A DNA stretch of 38,116 bases from a virus. How positions within the stretch are numbered: the first letter of the stretch is position 1; each line of letters opens with the position of its first letter. Shown piece by piece: positions 1 to 8,342 of this stretch. The notes beneath the pieces are model-generated. The model saw only the letters and a list, made by a program, of their open reading frames with translations. It made no database searches and had not been told where the DNA came from. The translations under genes were made by a program, and so were the position numbers. The stretch lies in IMG/VR virus record IMGVR_UViG_3300027861_000080, positions 1-38,116 of that record; one strand, given 5' to 3'.

Positions 1-144
1 ATCAAACACGTTGTTCAAAAACCGCAACGCAATCCAACCGGTGATTTTTTTTCCTTTCTTACGTTCGACGACTGACTCGATTTCATTAATCAATTCAGTA
101 TGCCACAACACAACCTTTTTAAGATTCTCAATTCCCTTTTTCAT
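1..144 (-). CDS. Unknown protein, first 48 codons only (cut by window edge)
   Basis: This is the start of the same gene that is complete at 37438-37785. The start codon is at 144-142 and the reading frame runs off the left edge. All six base differences from the other copy that fall inside this fragment are silent (for example Arg CGG versus CGT, Leu TTG versus CTG, Gly GGT versus GGA). That pattern fits a strain variant of one gene rather than a decaying duplicate. See the complete copy for the description. Confidence 0.75.
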   Translation of the reverse strand, partial: MKKGIENLKKVVLWHTELINEIESVVERKKGKKITGWIALRFLNNVFD

Positions 145-188
145 GTTTTAATTTTTTATTGAATAGTAAATTTTTAGGAAAATAATAA

Positions 189-196
189 TAATTTTG
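189..196 (+). promoter_or_regulatory. Possible -7 box of the rightward late operon
   Basis: TAATTTTG matches the Bacteroidota -7 consensus TAnnTTTG in the 79-base gap between the leftward gene (start at 144) and the rightward gene (start at 224). No TTG lies 20 bases upstream; the nearest, at 159-161, is 27 bases away. This is therefore at best half a consensus promoter, or one needing an activator, which would suit a late promoter. The box is conserved in the right-hand copy. Confidence 0.35.
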
Positions 197-223
197 TTAT
201 TTTTGAAACGAATCCGTGAAAAA

Positions 224-670
224 ATGCTATTTTATTTAATATCTGATAAAGAACTCCCTGAAGGTTGCACGATAGCAATTCCGCGAAACATGGTTTTGTT
301 TCAAGAATTCGAATCCGCAAACAAAGAGAAACACGAATCAGGATATTCGACGATTTACAAAGTAATTATTGACATAAAGATTCACGATCCGTTGATGATG
401 TCGCAGACCGAACACGTCTACACACCGGACGAATCAGGACGGTTTCCTGACCATTCAACAGATGACGGACTGTTCAGATTCGAATTGATGGACAAAATCA
501 CGAACATCGAAGAATCACGCGACATATTTTCAACGGTCGCACTATTGGAACAAATCAGACAATTCGGTTTTGATGCCGTCTTTGTCTTTAGTAATTTTAA
601 GCGAGAAATAATTGTAATCAATAAATGTTCAGCGAAAGTAATAGGAACAACAACAGAAGAAAAGTCGTAA
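224..670 (+). CDS. Unknown protein, first gene of the rightward operon
   Basis: This is a 148-residue acidic, soluble-looking protein that I do not recognise. I chose the ATG at 224 over a TTG at 194, because the TTG would put the start inside the -7-like box. Residues 10-18 differ strongly from the second copy at the right end of the window (for example ELPEGCTIA versus VLPDGCSIE), while the rest is nearly identical. This local change points to recombination or selection at one surface. The gene overlaps the next one by 46 bases. Its position ahead of the methyltransferase and terminase genes says nothing firm about its role. Confidence 0.7.
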   Translation: MLFYLISDKELPEGCTIAIPRNMVLFQEFESANKEKHESGYSTIYKVIIDIKIHDPLMMSQTEHVYTPDESGRFPDHSTDDGLFRFELMDKITNIEESRDIFSTVALLEQIRQFGFDAVFVFSNFKREIIVINKCSAKVIGTTTEEKS

Positions 671-1005
671 CATTGACGAAACGAGTCAAAGGTCTGTTTC
701 GTCTCGGACTGTTCCGCAAACCAAACAAGACACAGACGAACATCCTGACAGACGTCGGAGACATGACTCTCGGAATGATAGAGTTCTTAATTCGCGACGA
801 ATGGACGTCAACAAAACAGTATTTTGATAGCATCGAATCATTTTTATCGTTCGAAAGCAAAACATTTAATTATGTTCCTCCGTTAAAATATGAGATAGGA
901 CACATGATTGAAGTATCAAACATGATTTATTTACAACATCAAATCGTTGACCTGAGAAAGACATTCAAGTTTAAGGAAGACAGACAGACATCAACAAATG
1001 ACTAA
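625..1005 (+). CDS. Unknown basic protein
   Basis: The product is 126 residues. The first 35 are rich in Arg and Lys (RNNNRRKVVTLTKRVKG and following), which suggests nucleic-acid contact; the remainder is mixed helix with no motif I can name. The start lies inside the end of the preceding gene, and the stop overlaps the start of the methyltransferase gene, so the three genes are translationally packed. An in-frame ATG at 763 is a less likely internal start. Function unknown. Confidence 0.6.
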   Translation: MFSESNRNNNRRKVVTLTKRVKGLFRLGLFRKPNKTQTNILTDVGDMTLGMIEFLIRDEWTSTKQYFDSIESFLSFESKTFNYVPPLKYEIGHMIEVSNMIYLQHQIVDLRKTFKFKEDRQTSTND

Positions 1006-2140
1006 TAAAATTAAAATATCATCAATTAAACCGAATCCTGACAATCCGCGAATTGTCAAAGATGATAAATTTTATAAATTAGTTGAGAGCATCAAACAAT
1101 TCGGTGAAAAAATGTTTCCTTTGCGTCCGATTGTCGTCGATGAAAATAATATAATTTTAGGCGGGAATATGCGATATAAAGCATTAAAACACTTAAAATA
1201 CATAACAATTCCGGACACGTGGATAAAACAGACGACAAACCTGACAGACGACGAAAAAAAGGAATTCATAATAAAAGACAATGTTGGCTTCGGTTTGTGG
1301 GATTGGGACTTGTTGTCGTCAGATTGGGACGCGGACTTATTAGATTCTTGGGGAATGGACATTCCGGAATTTGAATTTCAGGAAATTGAAGCACAGGAGG
1401 ACAACTACGAAGAACCTGAACAAATTCAAGTCGATGTTGTTCATGGCGATTTGATAGAATTTGTTTGTCAAGACGGACGCGTTCACAGGCTTGTTTGTGG
1501 GGATTCAACGTGTATTGATACGGTAGAAAAATTAATGAAAGGAATCAAACCTGACTTAATTCATACTGATCCTCCCTATGGAATGAATGCCGTCAGCAAA
1601 AGCGGAGTGTTAAGCAAAAATTATACTTCAGATATTATTGGAGACGACAATAATGAAACTGCAAAAAAATCATTCAATTTAATTTTTTCTTTATATAAAG
1701 AATCTTTTCAGGTTTGGTGGGGAGCGAATTACTACTCTTCAATACTTCCTGATAGTGAATGTTGGTTAGTATGGGATAAAAACAACGGACAAAGCGACCA
1801 AACGGACTGCGAGGTTGCTTGGACAAATTTTAGAAGTGTAATTAGACAATTTACGAAAGCAAGCGAAAAGACAAACAGAGTTCATCCGACACAGAAACCG
1901 ATTGATTTGTTTAATTGGGTTTATTATAAGTTTAATTTAAAAATAGAAACGGTCGCAGATTTTTTCGGTGGTAGTGGTATGTCTTTAATAGCATCACACC
2001 AATTGAAACTTACTTGTTTTTTAATGGAATTTGATCCTTATTATTGTCAAATAATAATAGACAGAATGAGAAAATTTGATTCAAACATAAAAGTCAAAAT
2101 CAACAAAAAAGAATATAAAACAGAAGAAGTATTTTTTTAA
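998..2140 (+). CDS. ParB-like domain fused to an N6-adenine/N4-cytosine DNA methyltransferase
   Basis: The N-terminal ~110 residues form a ParB/sulfiredoxin-like fold, with NPDNPR near residue 13 and ILGGNMRYKAL near residue 53 (the ParB box). The C-terminal part is an amino-methyltransferase: DPPY at 191-194 (catalytic motif IV), HPTQKP at 296-301, and FFGGSGM at 322-328 (SAM-binding motif I). Motif IV before motif I is the beta-class order. Such fusions are common in phages next to terminase, where they modify phage DNA against host restriction. The specific target base and recognition site cannot be read from the sequence. The second half is richer in A/T-ending codons than the neighbours, suggesting separate acquisition. 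It lies 18 bases before the small terminase. Confidence 0.92.
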   Translation: MTNKIKISSIKPNPDNPRIVKDDKFYKLVESIKQFGEKMFPLRPIVVDENNIILGGNMRYKALKHLKYITIPDTWIKQTTNLTDDEKKEFIIKDNVGFGLWDWDLLSSDWDADLLDSWGMDIPEFEFQEIEAQEDNYEEPEQIQVDVVHGDLIEFVCQDGRVHRLVCGDSTCIDTVEKLMKGIKPDLIHTDPPYGMNAVSKSGVLSKNYTSDIIGDDNNETAKKSFNLIFSLYKESFQVWWGANYYSSILPDSECWLVWDKNNGQSDQTDCEVAWTNFRSVIRQFTKASEKTNRVHPTQKPIDLFNWVYYKFNLKIETVADFFGGSGMSLIASHQLKLTCFLMEFDPYYCQIIIDRMRKFDSNIKVKINKKEYKTEEVFF

Positions 2141-2158
2141 TCATAGATAGAGACGTTT

Positions 2159-2560
2159 ATGAAAGATAAAAAGAAATCAAAATCAGGGAGAAAGAAAATA
2201 ATTATTGATTGGGACAAAATTGATAATTATCTGATGTCAGGTTCAAACGGCATTCAGGTTGCCGCGATGATTGGCATTCATTACAACACATTAGTCAACA
2301 AGTGCAAAGAAGAAAAAAAATGTGATTTTAGTGATTATTTGCAACAAAAGAAAGAGAAAGGAAACAACCTATTGAAAGCGATGCAATATAAACTTGCTAT
2401 GAACGGCGACAGAGGGATGTTGATTTGGCTCGGAAAGAACAGACTCGACCAATCCGACAAGAAAGAGATAAAACAACATAATACAGGCAGTCTAATAAAA
2501 ATAAACATGACCGGAGGAAGTGATGAACCAATCCGGACAGAGAACGACATAAAAGAATGA
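2159..2560 (+). CDS. terS: Terminase small subunit (probable)
   Basis: This 133-residue protein has a basic N-terminus (KDKKKSKSGRKK), then a helix-turn-helix-like stretch around residues 28-50 (GIQVAAMIGIHYNTLVNKC), typical of small terminases that recognise the packaging start site. The mid-protein MQYKLAMNGDRGMLIWLGKN resembles the segment seen in many TerS proteins before an acidic or polar tail. Its stop overlaps the ATG of the large terminase (ATGA), the normal gene order. The family match is by motif and position rather than by a measured alignment. Confidence 0.8.
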   Translation: MKDKKKSKSGRKKIIIDWDKIDNYLMSGSNGIQVAAMIGIHYNTLVNKCKEEKKCDFSDYLQQKKEKGNNLLKAMQYKLAMNGDRGMLIWLGKNRLDQSDKKEIKQHNTGSLIKINMTGGSDEPIRTENDIKE

Positions 2561-3738
2561 CGTTCAATTTTGAAATGTCGTCCGTCTTTCGATGGAATTA
2601 CGAAAGCAAAAAACCGATTGTTGTAAATCAGGGAGGAACATCGTCCGGAAAGACTTATTCAATCTTACAATTGTTAATCGTGAAATGTTTGCAAGAAAGC
2701 AATGTGATTGTGACAGTAGTCGGTCAGGACGTTCCAAACTTAAAAAGTGGAGCAATCCGCGACTTTGAGACGATAATCGACACAACTCCGTTTTTCTCGC
2801 AATTTCTCGAATCTGTCAACAGAACAGACAAATCGTATAAATTTGTTAACGGTTCAATCGTTGAATTCAAGTCATATGAGAACGAACAGGACGCGAAGTC
2901 AGGTAAAAGGACATATCTATTCGTCAACGAAGCAAACGGAATCCCTTTCAGCATTTATGACCAATTGCAAATCAGGACGGAAAGACAGATTTTCATCGAT
3001 TACAATCCGACGTTTTCCTTTTGGGTTCATGATGAATTAATCGGACGTGAAGATGTCGACGTGTTCATTTCGAACTACAAACACAATCCGTTCATCAGTC
3101 CTGACATCGTCCGGAAGATTGAACAACTGAAGGAAACCAATCCGAACAAATGGAAAGTTTACGGATTAGGCAAAACGGGAGTTCTTGAAAATGTCGTGTT
3201 CGATTGCGTTCAATGGGTTCCGCGATTACCGACGGAGAACGTCAAACGTGTTTCGTACGGAGTAGATTTTGGATTTAGTCAGGATCCGACGACAATCGTC
3301 AAAACAGTATTGTCACAAGGAAAACTATATTCTGAATTGTTACTATATCAGACCGGACTGACGAATCAAGAAATCAGTCAGGAGTTCGAAAGATTAGGAA
3401 TCAGGAGAGGAAGACGAACCGGTGATTTGATAATGTGCGATTCCGCTGAACCGAAAAGTATAAAAGAATTGAAGGTTTTGCAATGGAACGCGAAACCATG
3501 CAAAAAGGGAGCGGATTCCATCAGACACGGAATCAATTCGATAAAATCATATGGTGTTTTGCATTTGGTTAATTCGAAAATATGGAAACATGAACAGATT
3601 TCGTATATTTGGCAGATAAACAAGAAAGACGGTCGGACGGTAAATAAACCATTGGACAAACACAACCATTGTTTTGATGCACTTAGATATTCAGAACAAG
3701 GAATTCGAAAAAATACTTATAACACAGAATACACATAA
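2557..3738 (+). CDS. terL: Terminase large subunit (ATPase and nuclease)
   Basis: This is the 393-residue packaging motor. The ATPase domain has a Walker A-like GGTSSGKT at residues 26-33 and a Walker B YLFVNE ending in Glu125. The nuclease domain has the three expected acidic residues: Asp237 in YGVDFGFSQDPT, Asp295 in LIMCDSAEP, and Asp374 in HCFDALRY near the C-terminus. It would pump phage DNA into the procapsid docked on the portal and cut the concatemer. Its length is normal for the compact PBSX/Terminase_3-like group. The start overlaps terS by four bases, and the next gene begins immediately after the stop. Confidence 0.96.
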   Translation: MTFNFEMSSVFRWNYESKKPIVVNQGGTSSGKTYSILQLLIVKCLQESNVIVTVVGQDVPNLKSGAIRDFETIIDTTPFFSQFLESVNRTDKSYKFVNGSIVEFKSYENEQDAKSGKRTYLFVNEANGIPFSIYDQLQIRTERQIFIDYNPTFSFWVHDELIGREDVDVFISNYKHNPFISPDIVRKIEQLKETNPNKWKVYGLGKTGVLENVVFDCVQWVPRLPTENVKRVSYGVDFGFSQDPTTIVKTVLSQGKLYSELLLYQTGLTNQEISQEFERLGIRRGRRTGDLIMCDSAEPKSIKELKVLQWNAKPCKKGADSIRHGINSIKSYGVLHLVNSKIWKHEQISYIWQINKKDGRTVNKPLDKHNHCFDALRYSEQGIRKNTYNTEYT

Positions 3739-4371
3739 ATGGCGTACGTATTAACAACATCACAGTTCAATTCAGGTTTACAACAGAACAGTTGTAAATT
3801 GTTGAATTCACTTCGATATATCTCTCAGGTGAGTCCGTTCAACATTCCTGACGTTCGGATTCAACTCGAATTAAATCAAATACAACCGTTCACAGACGAC
3901 GCGTTCAGAGATTTCCTAACGGAATTATACAATCTTGAACTTGATTACACGTCACTTTCTGCGTCAGAAATCACCGTCATGAACGTCATCCGTGAATTTA
4001 TTTCACCGTTGCCGTCGTCGGCTTGTTGTGGTGCAGACGTTCCGACATTACTGAACACGACGCAAGTATACAACGACCGTGTCGGTTCATTGTCTTTTGA
4101 GAAAGAGGCAAGAATTGAATTTGATGACACCGTGACGTGTGACGTGTTCGATATAGAAACGGCATGGACTCCGGTCGGACTCGCGCCGGCATTAATTTCG
4201 TCGGTCAACGTCCTGAATCAACTCGGTTGTGTGAGTAATAAAAATGTATTTTCTTTTTTGTGGCTTGATTTCGTCGCGGATCCGTCAGGTTTCACGTATA
4301 ATGTAGACATGAACATTCGCGATGATGTCGCCGGAACGATTGTCGTCCTGAATCAAAATTTCACATTTTAA
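3739..4371 (+). CDS. Unknown, probable virion protein
   Basis: This 210-residue protein sits directly after terL with no gap. The first half is predicted helical; the second half is beta-rich with a polar, Asn/Asp-rich end (TYNVDMNIRDDVAGTIVVLN). The adjacent Cys pair SSACCGAD lies near residue 95. I do not recognise a family. Its place between terminase and portal, and its codon use (GTC, GAC, TTC preferred), match the structural genes, so a head, neck or tail component is likely. Confidence 0.7.
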   Translation: MAYVLTTSQFNSGLQQNSCKLLNSLRYISQVSPFNIPDVRIQLELNQIQPFTDDAFRDFLTELYNLELDYTSLSASEITVMNVIREFISPLPSSACCGADVPTLLNTTQVYNDRVGSLSFEKEARIEFDDTVTCDVFDIETAWTPVGLAPALISSVNVLNQLGCVSNKNVFSFLWLDFVADPSGFTYNVDMNIRDDVAGTIVVLNQNFTF

Positions 4372-4402
4372 ATTGTAATTAATTAATTGTTATATATATA
4401 TA

Positions 4403-4414
4403 AATAGTACTATT
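4403..4414. promoter_or_regulatory. 12-base perfect palindrome abutting a start codon
   Basis: AATAGTACTATT reads the same on both strands and ends exactly one base before the ATG at 4415. It follows an alternating TATATATATA run in the 43-base gap between two structural genes. It could be a binding site, or a weak hairpin that covers the start. No TAnnTTTG box is nearby. Confidence 0.4.
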
Positions 4415-5083
4415 ATGAACTTATTAAATTCTTTTCTTTTGGATTGTTGTCCGTTGGCGACATCGCTGACAGACATTCCGTCATCATCATGTCCTGAGAA
4501 CATCGGACAGATTCAAAGATATTGGTTTGTACGCAAAGGCGTTGTTGTCCTTGACACACTTGCACCGGCTTACGCAAATTCAACTCCGGCAACATTAGTC
4601 GGTTTAGACCCGTTGGAACTCGCAACATGGAACATTTTGTTTTCAGCAGTCGATGACAGTCATGTCGTTTTGACTCCATTAATCGGAGGCGATTCAACTG
4701 TAACTGCCGGAAGTCCGGTCACATTCGGCGGCGGAGACAATTCGACATTGAACGGTGAGCAGTTCGTCACGGCAATCAATCCGTCCGACGTATCTGTCAG
4801 ATTCGACTCCCTGACTGCCGCACAAATTTCCGCGTTCAGAACATTAACGTGTGAAGGAAACGGACTCGAAGTCTTTTTGGTATCTCAGGAGGGCAAAATT
4901 TGGGGTTCTCAGACAGGCGATTTATTCAAAGGATTCGATTGCACAAACGTCGTTCTTGGTTCACTAACGAATAGCGGATTCGGAACACGTGATTCAAACA
5001 CAATGACGTTTCAATTATCTTTCGATTGGGACGAAACAAAGGCGTTTTTGACTCCGTCGGATTTCAACGCATTAACTGTATAA
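4415..5083 (+). CDS. Unknown, probable virion protein (tail tube candidate)
   Basis: The product is 222 residues. It has a Cys-containing N-terminus (LLDCCPLATSLT) and a beta-rich, Gly/Thr/Asp-rich body with a Gly-rich turn (FGGGDN) near residue 105. It ends in a beta strand and short tail (LSFDWDETKAFLTPSDFNAL). Tail tube proteins often show such a beta-sandwich build, but position before the portal is unusual for one, so the name is only a candidate. A 12-base palindrome touches its start codon. Confidence 0.65.
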   Translation: MNLLNSFLLDCCPLATSLTDIPSSSCPENIGQIQRYWFVRKGVVVLDTLAPAYANSTPATLVGLDPLELATWNILFSAVDDSHVVLTPLIGGDSTVTAGSPVTFGGGDNSTLNGEQFVTAINPSDVSVRFDSLTAAQISAFRTLTCEGNGLEVFLVSQEGKIWGSQTGDLFKGFDCTNVVLGSLTNSGFGTRDSNTMTFQLSFDWDETKAFLTPSDFNALTV

Positions 5084-5084
5084 G

Positions 5085-5288
5085 ATGGCAAAGATGCCGA
5101 AAAATATCAGGATTATTTCAAAAGTTGGAGTTGTGGCAGAACTTTCGTTCCGTCATGCTCTTAACTTTTTGAGATTGCAACAATCACAAGGACGTGACGA
5201 TTGTCGAATTGACTCAACAACATTAGAATTCAAAAATAATGAGATTGTCAGAATCAAATCTAATAAAAAAGATAAGAAAGAAACCTAA
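5085..5288 (+). CDS. Small unknown protein between structural genes
   Basis: This is a 67-residue basic protein starting one base after the previous stop. The C-terminal 15 residues are mostly Lys and Asn (SNKKDKKET). The N-terminal half (IRIISKVGVVAELSFRHALNFLRL) is hydrophobic and could form a strand-helix unit. Its size, position and character suit a small virion or assembly factor, but no family is recognised. Confidence 0.6.
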   Translation: MAKMPKNIRIISKVGVVAELSFRHALNFLRLQQSQGRDDCRIDSTTLEFKNNEIVRIKSNKKDKKET

Positions 5289-5307
5289 TCACGGAAGGAT
5301 TTCGGAC

Positions 5308-6987
5308 ATGATGCGATATCAATCACGTTTGAAAGTAATGTCTGAACCGTTGTTTTTCTTCGAAATCGAACAAGAAACAGGTTGGTCTGAAGTCAAACAG
5401 GCGATTCGCAACTCTGTGACGGGCGAAAAGTACAACCGTGTGATGAACTTTTTTTCCTTTCCTTTGCCGATTGTGTCAATTGCGAACGATATATCTGAAG
5501 ATTTGAATCGTGTGTTCAACGGAAGGAATGCGAATTTCTCGGTTCAATATCCTAACAAGCGAGCGGAACAACAAACCACAGAATTGTTGATGATGCTGAA
5601 AACTCGCGAATGGATTGAAAAACACGGACGTCGTGTTTTCAAATGTCAACCGCAAACGATTGTCGTCATCGACAAAGATGTGTCCGGAATTCCGTTTTAT
5701 CTGTCCGTCGGTCTTGACAAGTTAATCGGTTATGATGTCGACGAACACGATGAATTCAAATACATTATTTTCGACCATTCATCAGGAGAGGACGAACGCG
5801 GAAAGTACAAAAAGATTGCGTTCTATGACGATGAATTTTATCGTGTTGTTGAGGAACGTTCCGGAGTCATGACGTTAATCGTCGAGAATCCGCACAATCT
5901 CGGATTCTGTCCGTGTCGTTGGTTTGTCGACGAATCGCTGAACAGTCAAGACAAAGCGAAGCGATTCAGTCCGTTGTCTCCTGTTCTCGGTACAATGTCG
6001 GAATGGTCGCAGTTTTACGCATATTCATATTATGCTGAACATTACGGTGTCTTTCCTGTCGTTGAATTCGCTGCGGCAGTATGCGAAGACGAACATTGTA
6101 TCAACGGTTATGTGTCTTATCCTTTAGAGAACGGAGGAATGTCTGTTCCGTCGACGTGTCCGTCATGTTCAAAAAACAAATTCAACGGTGCCGGAACATC
6201 AATCAAAATCAATCCGCGAATCGACAATGATGAAAACGATTCATCAGGATATTTTCGTTTTATCAGTCCACCGACGCAGAATCTTGAATTCGAACAGACG
6301 AAACAAGACCATCGCGAAAACTTCATCAAGGTCAACACGACAGGATTCAACGATGTGATTTCTCGCGATGCCGTCAATGTGGATCAGGTTCGTTCATTGA
6401 TGGAGGACAGAAAGAAACCGTTGTTGAAATTAGCGGGTTTTTTGAATCGTCTGCATACGTGGATGATTGAGACATCTGTCAAATTAGCAATCAACACAGA
6501 CGTCAAGGTTCATGCAAATTATGGGACGGAATGGTTTCTGTTGACAGAGAAACAACTTCAGGAATTGTTCAAAGGGGCGAAAGATTCCGGTCTTCCTGAG
6601 TCAGAAATTGACCAAATTTACAACCTCCTGATTGAAACGAAGTACAAAGGACAACCGCAAACAGTCAGGAAATTGTTGATTGAAAACAACCTGAATCCGC
6701 AACCATATCAATCAATCTCTGAATGTTTCGAACTTGCAAAAAACGGAGTTATGACACATTCAGATTTGTATTTGAAAGCAAATTTGATTAAATTTATAAA
6801 ACGTTTCGAGAGAGAGAACGGTTCGATTGTCGAATTCGGTTCAGACATCACTTTCGAGCAAAAGATTAACATTATTTTAAACACATTCAAAAATTATGCA
6901 AACGATGAAAACGAGAACACGAACGAAGAAAGTCAAGACGATGAACGGCAATCTGTCGACCAACAAGGAGATTCTGAATCTGATTAA
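5308..6987 (+). CDS. Portal protein with an embedded zinc ribbon
   Basis: Identified as portal from its place after terminase, its length (559 residues) and its clip/stem-like helical C-terminal half ending in an acidic, disordered tail (ENTNEESQDDERQSVDQQ). The portal ring forms the DNA channel at one capsid vertex. An unusual insertion has four cysteines, C259 and C264 then C284 and C287, the pattern of a structural zinc ribbon. I chose ATG 5308; a longer frame back to 5239 overlaps the preceding gene and is less likely. The end overlaps the next gene by 47 bases. Confidence 0.82.
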   Translation: MMRYQSRLKVMSEPLFFFEIEQETGWSEVKQAIRNSVTGEKYNRVMNFFSFPLPIVSIANDISEDLNRVFNGRNANFSVQYPNKRAEQQTTELLMMLKTREWIEKHGRRVFKCQPQTIVVIDKDVSGIPFYLSVGLDKLIGYDVDEHDEFKYIIFDHSSGEDERGKYKKIAFYDDEFYRVVEERSGVMTLIVENPHNLGFCPCRWFVDESLNSQDKAKRFSPLSPVLGTMSEWSQFYAYSYYAEHYGVFPVVEFAAAVCEDEHCINGYVSYPLENGGMSVPSTCPSCSKNKFNGAGTSIKINPRIDNDENDSSGYFRFISPPTQNLEFEQTKQDHRENFIKVNTTGFNDVISRDAVNVDQVRSLMEDRKKPLLKLAGFLNRLHTWMIETSVKLAINTDVKVHANYGTEWFLLTEKQLQELFKGAKDSGLPESEIDQIYNLLIETKYKGQPQTVRKLLIENNLNPQPYQSISECFELAKNGVMTHSDLYLKANLIKFIKRFERENGSIVEFGSDITFEQKINIILNTFKNYANDENENTNEESQDDERQSVDQQGDSESD

Positions 6988-7396
6988 TAGATATCCTGAC
7001 GCGAATATCTCGACACAAATCTCTGTTAACAATTCACATTGTTTTTGTTTCTTAGGATTTAATGTCAAGAAAGGAACAGGAATTAATGTATCACTTCGCG
7101 TTCGACAATTTACAAAGACCGTCGAATTGTGGGAAGCGATGACAGATTATCAGAAACGTCCTGAAATTATTGGAGCATTTGAGACGGTCATCATGATACA
7201 CAATCCGTACATTGAACCTGAAGAAACCGAGTTCGAAGAAAACACGACGGACGGACGGATGACGAAAGCAAAGAAAACCAAAATCAATAAGATGATGGAA
7301 AACGGAGACGGCACAGACGACGAAGGAATCAACGACATCGCGGAACGTGTCGGTCTTTCTTTCCGTCAGGTGAAAGATTACATTGATTCATTTTAA
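6941..7396 (+). CDS. Unknown protein in the head gene cluster
   Basis: This 151-residue protein starts inside the last 47 bases of the portal gene; the ATG at 6941 is preferred over one at 6896 that would lie deeper in it. Its tail (GINDIAERVGLSFRQVKDYIDSF) looks like a short helix-turn-helix, preceded by a charged linker rich in Lys, Glu and Asp. It sits between portal and scaffold. It may be a head assembly factor; no family is recognised. Confidence 0.65.
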   Translation: MNGNLSTNKEILNLINRYPDANISTQISVNNSHCFCFLGFNVKKGTGINVSLRVRQFTKTVELWEAMTDYQKRPEIIGAFETVIMIHNPYIEPEETEFEENTTDGRMTKAKKTKINKMMENGDGTDDEGINDIAERVGLSFRQVKDYIDSF

Positions 7397-7429
7397 ACAC
7401 TATTTAATAACTTTTAAACATCAGGGACG

Positions 7430-8320
7430 ATGGAACAGGAATTCAAAGATAAATTAACAACAGACGCAACACTTCAGGCGAAGGTTCTCGACATTCTCAA
7501 AGGGACGGACGTCGGCAAAGCTTACACGGAAACGGTTGCAAAGAATTATTTCGAGCAAAATGTCGGTTCAGAACATCGAAAGATATACGACTTTGTTGAC
7601 AATGCAATGAAATCGGAAGGACTCGACAAACCTGAAGGTGTGAAAACATCCGAATGGGTTAACATGATTGCAAAACAGAACAAAGAACTTTCCGACAAGA
7701 TTTCAACGATGTCCGCGAATCCTGACAAACTCGCGGAACAAATCGACGCATTGACACAGAAGCATAAAAAAGAAAAACAGAATTTTAATAAGGTTGCACA
7801 GGACGAAATTGCAATCAGAGACGCGGAGATTAAGCAATTGAAACAAGTTCAGACGGACGTGATGAAACAGTCAGAGATTCAGAAATCCGTCGCAAAATTA
7901 GAGTTCAACAAAGGACTCGACGAGAAATTGATAAATGATATCATTCAAGTCAAAACACAGATATTGATTCACAACTCTAAAATCGAGGACGGTGTTGTTG
8001 TTTGGTGCAAACCTGACGGAACACCAATCAAGGACGGCATCCTGAACGCAGGACTTGATTCGATTATCAGAAGTGAATTCGAATCTGTTCTCCATAAATC
8101 GGTCGGTGGTGGAAACGCAGGGACGCAACCAACACAGACCGGACAATTCAACGGTCAACAGGTAATTGTTGACACAACAAGGTTCAAAACACAAGAGGAG
8201 TTTTTGACCGAATTTAATAAAATTGCTCAAAGCAAAGGGATTGCAAAGGGCGAACAATACGATTCTTTATATTGGGACGCATTCGAAAGATATGACGTCA
8301 AACAATTGAGAGAAATTTAA
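7430..8320 (+). CDS. Capsid scaffolding protein (candidate)
   Basis: This 296-residue protein is Lys-, Glu- and Gln-rich. A long predicted coiled coil spans about residues 75-165 (WVNMIAKQNKELSDKIS through VMKQSEIQKSV), followed by a flexible Gly/Gln/Thr region near 225-245. It lies directly before the major capsid gene, where scaffold genes normally are. Scaffolds fill the procapsid core and leave or are cut before packaging; no protease domain or protease gene is seen next to it. The assignment rests on position and composition. Confidence 0.75.
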   Translation: MEQEFKDKLTTDATLQAKVLDILKGTDVGKAYTETVAKNYFEQNVGSEHRKIYDFVDNAMKSEGLDKPEGVKTSEWVNMIAKQNKELSDKISTMSANPDKLAEQIDALTQKHKKEKQNFNKVAQDEIAIRDAEIKQLKQVQTDVMKQSEIQKSVAKLEFNKGLDEKLINDIIQVKTQILIHNSKIEDGVVVWCKPDGTPIKDGILNAGLDSIIRSEFESVLHKSVGGGNAGTQPTQTGQFNGQQVIVDTTRFKTQEEFLTEFNKIAQSKGIAKGEQYDSLYWDAFERYDVKQLREI

Positions 8321-8342
8321 AACAAACTTAAACTAATTTAAA

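Larger units (their letters stand above)
1..475. repeat. Left copy of an imperfect terminal direct repeat
   Basis: Bases 1-475 match 37642-38116 at a constant offset of 37641 with no net gap. I count about 20 mismatches, ten of them clustered at 254-279 in the unknown gene that starts at 224. The repeat covers the 5' part of the leftward gene, the intergenic promoter region and the first half of the rightward gene. The simplest reading is a circular or permuted genome closed on itself by an assembly that mixed two strains. Confidence 0.9.

Noticed and set aside
194-223. TTG start extending the first rightward gene
   Set aside because: It would begin inside the TAATTTTG box; ATG at 224 is preferable.
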